Positions 1 through 7,861 of a DNA stretch of 64,000 bases are shown here, piece by piece. Position 1 is the stretch's first letter. Each line of letters opens with the position of its first letter. A model generated the notes under the pieces. It was not told the origin of the DNA and made no database searches. It was given only the letters and a program-made list of their open reading frames with translations. The stretch is taken from the NCBI RefSeq assembly GCF_020514095.1, contig NZ_VTKY01000003.1:62001-126000 (forward strand). Direction: 5' to 3'. The DNA comes from Synechococcus sp. MU1643. GTDB lineage: Bacteria; Cyanobacteriota; Cyanobacteriia; PCC-6307; Cyanobiaceae. The translations under genes were made by a program, and so were the position numbers.

Positions 1-95
1 GGCGCCAAGCCGATCAGTTCACGGTCCAGTTGGTCCAACACCTCAGCCAAACCGGAATCGGCGTAGGCAGAAGCCAGATCAACCGAGGAGGGCAT
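1..95 (-). CDS. cbbX: CbbX-type Rubisco activase, N-terminal fragment
   Basis: Only the first 31 residues are inside the window; the gene runs off the left edge. The fragment contains AEVLDQLDRELIGLAP, which matches the start of CbbX proteins. CbbX is an AAA+ ATPase that removes inhibitory sugar phosphates from red-type and form IA Rubisco. The ATG at 93-95 lies inside the 3' end of the acRAF-like gene (17 nt overlap), so the two are probably translationally coupled. The position at the end of the carboxysome/CO2-uptake block fits a Rubisco maintenance role. The AAA+ motifs themselves cannot be seen here, so the family call rests on the N-terminus and the context. Confidence 0.85.
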   Translation of the reverse strand, partial: MPSSVDLASAYADSGLAEVLDQLDRELIGLA

Positions 96-330
96 CGATC
101 TCTGCTGTGAAGGCGCGATCGGCTTCGCTCAGCTGGGCCTCCGGGCCGTCATCCTCCGGGCGGATCGTGATGTTCACGTAGGTGCGCCCGAAGCTGATGT
201 CAGGAAAGCGCTGGGTCGCCTCGCTGTGCTCGCCAAGCTTGTCGAGAAAATCGCGGGTGGCGTCGTAGCTGTCGAACTCGAAACGACACTCGAGGCATAC
301 GGGTCGTTTCCGCTCCTGCCACTGATTCAT
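79..330 (-). CDS. acRAF-like pterin dehydratase-fold protein (Rubisco assembly factor)
   Basis: This 83-residue protein has the small pterin-4a-carbinolamine dehydratase-like fold signature (FPDISFGRTYVNITIRPED at about 42-60). In alpha-carboxysome loci this family is known as acRAF, a chaperone-like factor that helps Rubisco assembly and lacks dehydratase activity. The gene lies 34 nt downstream of chpX and overlaps cbbX by 17 nt, so it belongs to the same transcript. The typical catalytic histidine cluster of true dehydratases is not evident, which agrees with a non-enzymatic role. The family call comes from motif plus context; no structure comparison was possible. Confidence 0.8.
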   Translation of the reverse strand: MNQWQERKRPVCLECRFEFDSYDATRDFLDKLGEHSEATQRFPDISFGRTYVNITIRPEDDGPEAQLSEADRAFTAEIDALLG

Positions 331-364
331 CAGAGCCCCCGTTCAGCCTGAACCTGCTGAAAAC

Positions 365-1501
365 TTAGAGGAGCGCCACCCGCTGACAGCCCATCAGGCG
401 CCCAGACCAAGCCTCAGCGTAGGCCCGATTGGCGGCCTGCTGCTCAGGATCATCGGAATCCAGCGGATGAGGCATCGTGCCGGCGATGGCGGCATTGGTG
501 ACGCAGAACATCGACTTCTGGAAGCTGACGCAGATCTGAACGTGCACATCGGTCTGTCCACGGCCATTGTTTTCGTACCAAAGGCTTAGTTCTTCGGGTA
601 GGTGGCGGTACATGTCCTGCATGCAGAGGCTGGGGGGAATCCCCGCACCCATGCTGGGAATCGGATCGGCGTAAAGGGCGCCGTACTTGAAATCACTAAT
701 GTCCGGTGAGATCTGCCGGGCTTGGGCGTTGTACGACACCGTTCCCAGGAAAGGCATGCCGCGGAAAAAGACAGCCTCCACGTAGGGCACCGCCACATCC
801 ACAAGGAAGGTGAGACCCGCCTCGGGGGGGAGGACCCAGATCTCTTCACCACCGATAGACACCTTGTATTCAATCGGGCTTCCCGCCGCCGCTACCAAGC
901 CATCACGGATGTGATGCACCACATCGTTCACGCAGGTGACTTCTTTGATCGCGTAACGACGGGCTAGGTCGACAAAGATGTCACTCATGACCCGCCAGAA
1001 CAGACCGAGGCAATAAATGGTGGTGAGTGAACGGATGGCCTCGGGGGCGAAGTCGGGATAGAGGCGGTTGTTCAGGGCCAGCAGAGGGTCGCGCGCCGAC
1101 TTGCACTTGATGATCCGCTGGCAGGCCTCTGCAAATTCAGGAGTATCGAGATAAGCATCGAGCCCGCCGGTGCCATGCCAGAACATCGCCTTCTGGCAGT
1201 ACTCGGCGTACTCGAAGTTGATCCGATCCCCCATGAGGTGGGTCCAGAAGCGCTTGAGGCTGAACCCCTCATGGAAAAAGCGGAACACCGGGAAGGGATT
1301 GAGCATCTGCTGCTCGCCCTGATCCACAAGGTTCTTGCTGTATGCATCCAGAACCAGGCCATAGCTCTCGAGCACATTCACCACCTGCAACAGATGGTCG
1401 GGGGTGTCCTTGAGCAGCGGAGTATCGCTGAGCAGACGACGGATCAGCTCCTCCTGATTCGGCAGAACCGGGGGGTGCACGGGGGTCGCGGTCGGGGTCA
1501 T
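365..1501 (-). CDS. chpX: CO2 hydration protein ChpX/CupB
   Basis: This 378-residue soluble protein belongs to the ChpX/ChpY (CupB/CupA) family. The family docks on specialised NDH-1 complexes at the thylakoid and converts CO2 to bicarbonate using photosynthetic electron flow. The start codon overlaps the stop of ndhD4 by 4 nt (ATGA type), so hydration subunit and membrane subunits are coupled. The pairing with NdhD4/NdhF4-type subunits points to the CupB-type constitutive, low-affinity CO2 uptake complex; that assignment is from family knowledge. With the carboxysome genes upstream, it would supply the cytosolic bicarbonate pool that the carboxysome uses. Confidence 0.88.
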   Translation of the reverse strand: MTPTATPVHPPVLPNQEELIRRLLSDTPLLKDTPDHLLQVVNVLESYGLVLDAYSKNLVDQGEQQMLNPFPVFRFFHEGFSLKRFWTHLMGDRINFEYAEYCQKAMFWHGTGGLDAYLDTPEFAEACQRIIKCKSARDPLLALNNRLYPDFAPEAIRSLTTIYCLGLFWRVMSDIFVDLARRYAIKEVTCVNDVVHHIRDGLVAAAGSPIEYKVSIGGEEIWVLPPEAGLTFLVDVAVPYVEAVFFRGMPFLGTVSYNAQARQISPDISDFKYGALYADPIPSMGAGIPPSLCMQDMYRHLPEELSLWYENNGRGQTDVHVQICVSFQKSMFCVTNAAIAGTMPHPLDSDDPEQQAANRAYAEAWSGRLMGCQRVALL

Positions 1502-2988
1502 GACATATCTCCGGTGATCAGGCTGAGGCCCGTGGTGGCTGCCTCACTGAGGTTCGAGAGCAGCTCCGGAGCGAGGCCAAGCACCAGCACACCGAGGCTG
1601 AGGGCGATGGCCGGAGCCTGCTCCCGCAGCTCCACGCGATCGAGGATACGGGGATTCACCACCTCGCCAGGGGCGATCGCCAGGCGACCAAAGAAGGCGC
1701 GGTTGACCAACAGCAGGAAATACACCGCCGTCAGGCCCGATCCCACCATCGAAAGCAGCGTGGCCAGGGGAAAGGGCTGGAGGCTGCCGCGGAAAATCAG
1801 GAATTCGGAAATGAAGCCGGCCATGCCAGGAATTCCGGCACTGGCCATCACGCCGATGATCATCAAAGATCCAGTCAGCGGCAGGCCGCGCTGGGGATTG
1901 AGCAGGCCACGCAACACGTTGAGGTCGCGGGTGCCGGTCTGGGCGTAAACGACACCCACCACCAGGAAGAGCACTCCGGAGATCAGGCCATGGCTAACCA
2001 TCTGGAAGAGGGCTCCCATCAACCCAAGGGGCGTGGCGGCGGCGGCGGCCAGCAGCACATAGCCCATGTGTCCTACAGAGCTGTAGGCCACCATGCGCTT
2101 CATGTCGCTCTGGGCAATCGCCGCCAGGGATCCGTAGAGCACCGAGATCGCTGCCCAGCCGGCCAACCAGGGAGCAGCCACCTGCCAGGCATCGGGAAAC
2201 AAGCCAAGGCAGAAGCGAAGCAGGCCATAGGTGCCCAGCTTGAGCAACACGCCGGCCAAAAGAACCGACACTGGTGTGGAAGCCTCGGTGTGGGCATCCG
2301 GCAGCCAGGTGTGGAAAGGGAAGAGGGGAATCTTGATGCCGAAGCCGATCAGCAGAGCGCCCATAAGCACCAGCTGGGTGGTCATCCCCAATTCACCAGC
2401 CAGGATCGGCCGCAGGCTGAAGTCCATGGTTCCAGTGACAAAAGCAATGCCGAGGAACGCGCCGAGAATCAGAACGCCTGAAACGGCCGTCACGATGAGG
2501 AACTTGGTGGCGGCGTAAGCACGGTTGGCACCGCCCCAAACGGCGATCAACAACCAGAGGGGGATGAGTTCCAGTTCGTAGAACAAGAAGAAGAGCAGCA
2601 GGTTCTGGGCCAGGAAGGCCCCATTCACCGCTCCGGAAATCACAAGCAGCAGGGCGAAGTAAACCCGGGGTCGGTTCTCGATCGTGCGCGACGCAATGGC
2701 CGCCACGAGGCAGAGCACTCCGTTCATCAGCACCAGCGGTAGCGACAGACCATCCAGGGCCAATGCGTAATCAAGCCCGATGGCACGCACCCAGCGGGCC
2801 TGTTCCACCAACTGCAAACCAGCATCGGCTGCATCGAAGGGCAACAGCAGGGCAAAGCTCGCCAGGCACTGGATCACCAGCAGCACGATGGAGACATCAC
2901 GCAGGCGTGCACTGGACGGGGATCCCGGCCAGAGGATCAGAGCCAGAGCCCCCAGGAAGGGAATCAGAAGCAGGAGGGAAAGAAGCAT
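1498..2988 (-). CDS. ndhD4: NDH-1 subunit NdhD4 (CO2-uptake type)
   Basis: This 496-residue, very hydrophobic protein is an antiporter-like NDH-1 subunit of the NuoM/NdhD family with about 14 membrane segments. The conserved TM5 glutamate is seen in FYELELIPLWLL, and the TM7 lysine region in GIKIPLFPFHTWLPDAHTEA. Conserved ndhD4-chpX overlap and ndhF4 10 nt upstream identify it as the D4-type subunit of the CO2-uptake complex, not the respiratory D1 form. Its role is proton translocation that drives CO2 hydration by ChpX in the thylakoid (or possibly cytoplasmic) membrane. The D4 suffix is inferred from context. Confidence 0.85.
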   Translation of the reverse strand: MLLSLLLLIPFLGALALILWPGSPSSARLRDVSIVLLVIQCLASFALLLPFDAADAGLQLVEQARWVRAIGLDYALALDGLSLPLVLMNGVLCLVAAIASRTIENRPRVYFALLLVISGAVNGAFLAQNLLLFFLFYELELIPLWLLIAVWGGANRAYAATKFLIVTAVSGVLILGAFLGIAFVTGTMDFSLRPILAGELGMTTQLVLMGALLIGFGIKIPLFPFHTWLPDAHTEASTPVSVLLAGVLLKLGTYGLLRFCLGLFPDAWQVAAPWLAGWAAISVLYGSLAAIAQSDMKRMVAYSSVGHMGYVLLAAAAATPLGLMGALFQMVSHGLISGVLFLVVGVVYAQTGTRDLNVLRGLLNPQRGLPLTGSLMIIGVMASAGIPGMAGFISEFLIFRGSLQPFPLATLLSMVGSGLTAVYFLLLVNRAFFGRLAIAPGEVVNPRILDRVELREQAPAIALSLGVLVLGLAPELLSNLSEAATTGLSLITGDMS

Positions 2989-2998
2989 CTCGGGGCGA

Positions 2999-4843
2999 TC
3001 AGGTGAGGAACCAACTCACCGCGGTGAGGAAGAGAACGATGGCCAGGAGCACCGTCAACACGTAGGACTGGCTCTGGCCGCTGACGCTGAGCTTGAGGCT
3101 GTCGGCACTGGCCAGTGAGAAGCGAGCCACCCCATTGAGAAGACCATCCACCACATTTCGGTCGAACCAGGAGGCAAGGCGAGAGAAGCCAGCCACCACG
3201 TTGACGATCGTGAGGCGATAAAAGCGCTCGGTGTAGAAGTCGTAGGCCAGCAGGTCCTGCCACCAGCGCAGCACAGGATTCAGCGAGCGGGACCATGCCT
3301 TGCTTAAAGGGAGCACGGCGCCGGCCAGAAGGCCCAGCAGTCCGCTTCCCACCACCAGAGCTGCTGCCCAGAGGGGGAAGGCCAACAAACCATCGAGGGA
3401 TTCAAGCCGCACCAAAAGGAGCGGAGTGATCAGCACTATCACGGTGAGCGCCACCATCGGCAGGGCCATCTGCCAGTTCACCTCCGCAGACCGGCGGGAC
3501 TTGATCAATGCATTGCCCATGAACACATGGCGGAACACCCGCACCAACCCAACGGCTGTAAGGGCATTGGTGAGCAGGAAAACGGCCATGAAGGGGACCG
3601 AGCGCACGCTCAGCAACTCGATCGACTGAGCAAGCGCCAGGAAACCACCCAGAGGAAGGAACCCGACCAGGCCGGCACCCCCCACCAGGAAGGCTGTGGT
3701 GGTGGCAGGCATCCGGCTGCCCAGGCCACCCAGCTCGGTGATGTCCTGGCAGTTGGTGGAAGCAATAACCCCACCAATGCTCATCGACAGCAGAGCCTTG
3801 GAGACGGCATGGGTGAACAGGAGCAACAGGGCCAGCACTGGGATCTGCAGCGCGATAGCGATGAAGACCAGCCCCATATGAGCCGTCGTGGAGTACGACA
3901 GCGTGCGTTTGATGTCGACTTGGGCCAGGGCCACCAGGGAGCCGCCGATCGCACTGATGCTGCCGATCACGAGCATCACGCCGATAGCAATGGGAGAGAG
4001 CTGCAGGATCGGCATCACCTTCAACAGCACAATCGCGCCGCAGGTCACCACAACCGAATTGCGGAGAATCGAGGCGGGATTCGGGCCCTCCATCGCTTCG
4101 TCCAGCCAGAGGTGCATGGGGAACTGGGCACATTTGCCCGTCGGGCCGGCAACCAGGCCCAAACCCAACAGCGTCGCGGCCAAAGGAGAGAGGGTGTCCT
4201 GGGCGGCCCAGGCATAGAGGTCGTTGAACCCCATCACTCCGGAATAGCTGCAGAGCGCCACCACACCCATCAGCAGCAACACATCACCAACGCGCTTGGT
4301 GAGGAAGGCATCCCGGGCTGCGGTCACCACCAGGGGTTGGGCATACCAGAAACCCACCAGCAGATAGGTGGAGAGGGTCAGCATTTCCAGCAAGAAATAG
4401 CTCTGGAACAGGGAGTCGCTGAGCACAACGCCGCTCATCGCCCCCTCAAAAAATCCGAGCAGTGCAAAGAAGCGGGCCAACGCCCACTCCTTGTCCATGT
4501 ATCCCAGGGAATAAACCTGGGACAGCAAGCTGAGGCCCGTGATCAGTTCCAGGGCTACCAAATTGGTGAGCGAAAGACTGAAGCTGATATCCAGCTCCAG
4601 ATCGGCCACAGTGAGCCAAGGGAATGCCAGATCCACTGGCCCTGATTGGTACACCTCCTGCAGGATCAGGCTTCCGTGAACGAAGGCCACCAGGGTCAGA
4701 AAAATATTGAGATACGCCGCCGGTCGATGCGCATCACGCCTGAACCAGCCACAGGCCCACGGCAAAGAGACCAACATCCCGATGAACCCGTAAAGCGGGA
4801 TCAACCAGGCGGTCTGCTGAGGTAGCGAAAGCTCCGGAGTCAA
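2999..4843 (-). CDS. ndhF4: NDH-1 subunit NdhF4 (CO2-uptake type)
   Basis: This 614-residue polytopic membrane protein belongs to the NuoL/NdhF family. It carries the family motifs LLEMLTLSTYLLVGFWY and GKCAQFPMHLWLDEAMEGP in the central antiporter-like domain, and a hydrophobic C-terminal helix. It is shorter than respiratory NdhF1, as is usual for CO2-uptake paralogs. Together with ndhD4 and chpX directly downstream it forms the distal module of the NDH-1MS' type CO2 pump. A hairpin in the 110-nt gap upstream separates it from csoS1E and may uncouple its expression from the carboxysome genes. Confidence 0.85.
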   Translation of the reverse strand: MTPELSLPQQTAWLIPLYGFIGMLVSLPWACGWFRRDAHRPAAYLNIFLTLVAFVHGSLILQEVYQSGPVDLAFPWLTVADLELDISFSLSLTNLVALELITGLSLLSQVYSLGYMDKEWALARFFALLGFFEGAMSGVVLSDSLFQSYFLLEMLTLSTYLLVGFWYAQPLVVTAARDAFLTKRVGDVLLLMGVVALCSYSGVMGFNDLYAWAAQDTLSPLAATLLGLGLVAGPTGKCAQFPMHLWLDEAMEGPNPASILRNSVVVTCGAIVLLKVMPILQLSPIAIGVMLVIGSISAIGGSLVALAQVDIKRTLSYSTTAHMGLVFIAIALQIPVLALLLLFTHAVSKALLSMSIGGVIASTNCQDITELGGLGSRMPATTTAFLVGGAGLVGFLPLGGFLALAQSIELLSVRSVPFMAVFLLTNALTAVGLVRVFRHVFMGNALIKSRRSAEVNWQMALPMVALTVIVLITPLLLVRLESLDGLLAFPLWAAALVVGSGLLGLLAGAVLPLSKAWSRSLNPVLRWWQDLLAYDFYTERFYRLTIVNVVAGFSRLASWFDRNVVDGLLNGVARFSLASADSLKLSVSGQSQSYVLTVLLAIVLFLTAVSWFLT

Positions 4844-4880
4844 AACAGCGAGCGGAATGATGATCGAGCTTGTCGCTAGA

Positions 4881-4906
4881 TGGCCGGCGAATCTAAGAGC
4901 CGGTCA
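4881..4906 (-). terminator. Hairpin between csoS1E and ndhF4
   Basis: An inverted repeat with an 8-bp stem (one G-T pair) and a 10-nt loop lies in the gap between csoS1E and ndhF4. It has no clear U tract on the minus strand, so it is a weak terminator candidate. An RNA processing or stability element separating carboxysome and CO2-pump messages is equally possible. Confidence 0.35.
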
Positions 4907-4953
4907 TCAGCAAGGTGCTCTTTGTGAACGGCAATGAGGTGGCTTTTTGTCCT

Positions 4954-5490
4954 TCAGCTACGGCGGGCTGCGCCGCTGCCGGCCAACACTGGTTCCACTT
5001 CGTTGTGGGGGCGAGCAATGATGTGAGCGGCAACGAGGCCGTCACCCACACGCTCGCAGGCATCAGCTCCTGCACGAACAGCAGCATTCACGGCACCGGT
5101 TTCACCACGCACCATCACGGTGACGTAGCCACCACCAACATATTCACGGCAGATCAGGGTGACTTCCGCAGCCTTGGTCATCGCATCGGCTGCCTCGATG
5201 GCGGGAACCATGCCGCGGGTTTCGATCATCCCCAGGGCCACACCGGGAACGATGGGGGAAGGGGTTGCAGAGGGTTTGGCCACAGCTGATCCGCCGCCGG
5301 ATCCTGTGTTGGAGGCGCTGCTGCGACGCGTTGTTGTGGACGCGCGACGGGTGGTTGAAGCAGGAGCTGCCTTAGCGGGAGTTGACGCGGGAGCAGGGGT
5401 GCTGGCCACAGGCTTCACATCCACGGTCTTGTTTGCTGCAGCGGTGCTGCGGGTGGTGCGACGACGGGGAGTGGGGGAAGGAGTGGCCAT
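4954..5490 (-). CDS. csoS1E: Carboxysome shell protein CsoS1E (BMC domain with long N-terminal tail)
   Basis: This 178-residue protein has a single BMC hexamer domain (about residues 83-170). It is almost identical over that stretch to CsoS1 encoded at 12224-12535, sharing AAIHIIAR-type and ETGAVNAAVRAGADACERVG segments. Residues 1-80 are an extra tail made almost only of Ala, Thr, Ser, Pro, Arg and Lys, predicted to be disordered and basic. The tail distinguishes CsoS1E of marine cyanobacteria from ordinary CsoS1. The gene follows csoS4B after 53 nt. It is presumably a minor shell hexamer whose tail faces the lumen or the cytosol and binds partners; that function is inference. Confidence 0.88.
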   Translation of the reverse strand: MATPSPTPRRRTTRSTAAANKTVDVKPVASTPAPASTPAKAAPASTTRRASTTTRRSSASNTGSGGGSAVAKPSATPSPIVPGVALGMIETRGMVPAIEAADAMTKAAEVTLICREYVGGGYVTVMVRGETGAVNAAVRAGADACERVGDGLVAAHIIARPHNEVEPVLAGSGAARRS

Positions 5491-5543
5491 GGGTTGGAAG
5501 GTGTGGAAGCGGAACGGAAACGGCGGAGGGAAGTGAATGATCC

Positions 5544-5795
5544 CTATCCGTCCGGATTCCAGAAATCGATGATTCCACCGATGGTGAGATCGGTGAGAAC
5601 GGTGTTGTCAGGGCATGCATGCCGGGCAGCTGAACCGCTGGCGGTGAACACCCAGTTGCCCTCACGGGCACCCACGGGGTCAACGGCAACCAACTTCTTG
5701 CCCTTGTTGTTCTTGAGAATGCGCAGGTGCATGTGATCCAAACCGGCAACCCGGTAGGAGCAGACCAGCGTTCCCATCACCTGCATGATTTCCAT
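5544..5795 (-). CDS. csoS4B: Carboxysome vertex pentamer CsoS4B
   Basis: This 83-residue protein has the CcmL/EutN (BMV) fold, with the family pattern VDPVGAREGNWVF and TIGGIIDFW near the C-terminus. CsoS4 pentamers close the twelve vertices of the icosahedral alpha-carboxysome. The start overlaps the csoS4A stop by one base (TGATG), so the paralogs are translationally coupled. The length is the normal family length. Nothing odd is seen. Confidence 0.93.
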   Translation of the reverse strand: MEIMQVMGTLVCSYRVAGLDHMHLRILKNNKGKKLVAVDPVGAREGNWVFTASGSAARHACPDNTVLTDLTIGGIIDFWNPDG

Positions 5796-6106
5796 CAGCT
5801 GGCTTTGCCTCCTGCGGGTTTGCTGGGGCTGGGGGATGGAGAGGGAGCGGAGATCTTCGGAGGGTCGGGTTCCCAGTGGTCAATGATCCCCACAATGGTG
5901 AGGTCACTGGGATAGGACTTGCTGCCGGCGGCTTCACGAGCGGCCGAGCTGCTGACGCAGATCACCCAGTCACCAGGTTTCGCACCCACCGCATCGACAG
6001 CCACCTTCTTGGTGCTGCCATCGAGCACCACCTGTAGGTGCTTGTGCTCGAAATCGGGGATCCGGTTGGTGGAAACGAGCGGCTTGACGACCTTGACGAT
6101 GAGCAT
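5795..6106 (-). CDS. csoS4A: Carboxysome vertex pentamer CsoS4A
   Basis: This 103-residue BMV protein starts at MLIVKVVKPL. A longer upstream reading frame exists, but its extra 30 residues have no family resemblance and would overlap csoSCA by 88 nt. Residues 1-80 make up the whole pentamer domain (VDAVGAKPGDWVICVSSSAAR, TIVGIIDHWE). Residues 81-103 are an added Pro/Ser/Lys tail, which many CsoS4A proteins of about 83 residues lack. It lies 2 nt after csoSCA and overlaps csoS4B by one base. It caps shell vertices together with CsoS4B. Confidence 0.92.
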   Translation of the reverse strand: MLIVKVVKPLVSTNRIPDFEHKHLQVVLDGSTKKVAVDAVGAKPGDWVICVSSSAAREAAGSKSYPSDLTIVGIIDHWEPDPPKISAPSPSPSPSKPAGGKAS

Positions 6107-6108
6107 GA

Positions 6109-7854
6109 TCAGTGAGCCTCCGGAAGTTGCGGGTCGAGGGTGGAACCGACGACCTCGGCCGGAGCCGTCTGGTTGCGGTCGCGAATGGTGAGACAAGTGT
6201 GGAGCAGACCCTCATGAACGAGGGCTGCATAGCGATCGGCGATGGCCTGGTTGACCCGTTGGCAATCAGCAATGGCCCGTTCCCGAGCACCGGGCACCCG
6301 GCCGGAATAGTCGAAACGCACCACAACCGGAATCGGCAGATCCCGGGACACATTCAGACCCTTGAATATTTTCACGCCCACATCGAGATCAGGGGCGCCC
6401 TCCTCGACGGTGTCGAGGTGAGCGAAATACGTGAGGTTGCGCAGATGCACCTCTTTGAAGCCGATGCCAACGCCAATGAAACGCTCTGCGTGTCCGGCAT
6501 CGGGGTAAGTGCCACCGTGCAGATCCTGCACGTAATCGATCTGGGAGAAGTTATTGGCGAGCAACCGGGTCAGGAACGAAACCATGCCGGCATCCATGGG
6601 GCCAGGAGCCGCGCTCTCAACAGCTTCAGCAACCTGTGCCATCGCTTGATCGGCACTCATCGATGCTGTTGCGGCATGCAGTTCCCTGGCGCAGAGCCAA
6701 CGGTCGAGCACCATTTCGCTGTCACGACTTGGGGGGTGCACCCGGATCGCGTCGGTGTCGGTGTCGAGGCCGATCAGCAGAAGATCAACGGAGGCACCGC
6801 AGCAGAAGCTGTTTTCCACCGACTCACGAAAATCGAGCAGGCGCTGATGACTTGCCGCTGCCGCCAGTTCGTCATTGCTGCCATGGGCAGCGCAGCCCTG
6901 GTGGGAAGGATCGAGGGAACTGAAGTGGTAGGTCACCACCTTCAGGTAACGGGTCGGTTCCGTGGAGGGATTGGGTGAACCTTCGCGGTAGCGACGATGC
7001 TCGGTTTTGACCCAGCGGTTCACCGTGTTCTCCACGTCGAACATGGCACCAGCGTGGGAACGGCGACGCACAGCGCTGAAGGGAATACGCAGGCCGTAGG
7101 CCACGGTGTGGGCCAAGCGACCATCGGCACAGGGCGTCAGGTCGAGCAGATGGATCCCGCAGTCGAGCAAAAACTGTTCGAACTCTCTGGAGGCAGCACT
7201 GCCCGTGCCGGCATCCAGTGGGTCGTCCTGAAAAAAGCGATCACTAAACATCCGGTGGCTTTCAAAGACACACCAGGCGAACAGGGCGCGCATGTCGAGG
7301 GGGCGAACCCAGGCCCGCTGCAGGATGTAATCCGGCAAATCAAAGCCCAGTTCGGCCCGGCACAACCGCTGGGCTTGGGGGATGAAATCGGTTTCGTGCT
7401 GAAGCGCTGAGACCTGTTGGAGCAGGGGAACGATCCGATCAAAACGTCCCTTGATCTCCAACTCGTAGGCCTGAAGACGAGCGTTCGCCGCTGCATCCGT
7501 CAAGGGATGGCGCCGATGGGTGATCGGCAGAGAGCTGCGGCTCAGATTGAAAGGAACCGCCCGGGTGGCTGCCTTCTCACGTCGTACCCAGCCCGGCTGT
7601 GAAGGAGCGGGTCGCTTGACGTCGTTGCTGGAGCGAATACGACCACCGCTCACTGAGCCGCCACCCAGTTGAGCGGCCTTACCCGATGTGGTGAGGGCAC
7701 GGCGCCTTTCCAGAGCGGCTTTGCGGGTGGAAGACTCCACCTCAGATGCGGTCTGAGCGAAATCAGACGTTGTGGCCAGCTGCTGAAGCTGGCGTCGAGT
7801 GGGTGCCGAGGGGGCCTGAGGTCGCCCGCCACGGAGAGGCTTGGAGCGAACCAT
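6109..7854 (-). CDS. csoSCA: Carboxysomal carbonic anhydrase CsoSCA (CsoS3)
   Basis: This 581-residue beta-class-like carbonic anhydrase dehydrates bicarbonate to CO2 inside the carboxysome. The expected zinc ligands are visible: Cys242, His310 and Cys321, with the Asp244/Arg246 pair in the CADGR motif. Residues 1-110 are a low-complexity tail. Its segment 42-59 (STRKAALERRRALTTSGK) closely copies the first N-terminal repeat of CsoS2, which binds Rubisco, so it probably tethers the enzyme to Rubisco. The gene lies 7 nt downstream of csoS2 and 2 nt upstream of csoS4A. The active site is complete, so I expect a functional enzyme. Confidence 0.95.
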   Translation of the reverse strand: MVRSKPLRGGRPQAPSAPTRRQLQQLATTSDFAQTASEVESSTRKAALERRRALTTSGKAAQLGGGSVSGGRIRSSNDVKRPAPSQPGWVRREKAATRAVPFNLSRSSLPITHRRHPLTDAAANARLQAYELEIKGRFDRIVPLLQQVSALQHETDFIPQAQRLCRAELGFDLPDYILQRAWVRPLDMRALFAWCVFESHRMFSDRFFQDDPLDAGTGSAASREFEQFLLDCGIHLLDLTPCADGRLAHTVAYGLRIPFSAVRRRSHAGAMFDVENTVNRWVKTEHRRYREGSPNPSTEPTRYLKVVTYHFSSLDPSHQGCAAHGSNDELAAAASHQRLLDFRESVENSFCCGASVDLLLIGLDTDTDAIRVHPPSRDSEMVLDRWLCARELHAATASMSADQAMAQVAEAVESAAPGPMDAGMVSFLTRLLANNFSQIDYVQDLHGGTYPDAGHAERFIGVGIGFKEVHLRNLTYFAHLDTVEEGAPDLDVGVKIFKGLNVSRDLPIPVVVRFDYSGRVPGARERAIADCQRVNQAIADRYAALVHEGLLHTCLTIRDRNQTAPAEVVGSTLDPQLPEAH

Positions 7855-7861
7855 CAGTGAA

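Noticed and set aside
3527-4645. 372-codon open frame opposite ndhF4
   Set aside because: Gln/His/Arg-rich antisense shadow of a membrane-protein gene; no domain and no independent support.
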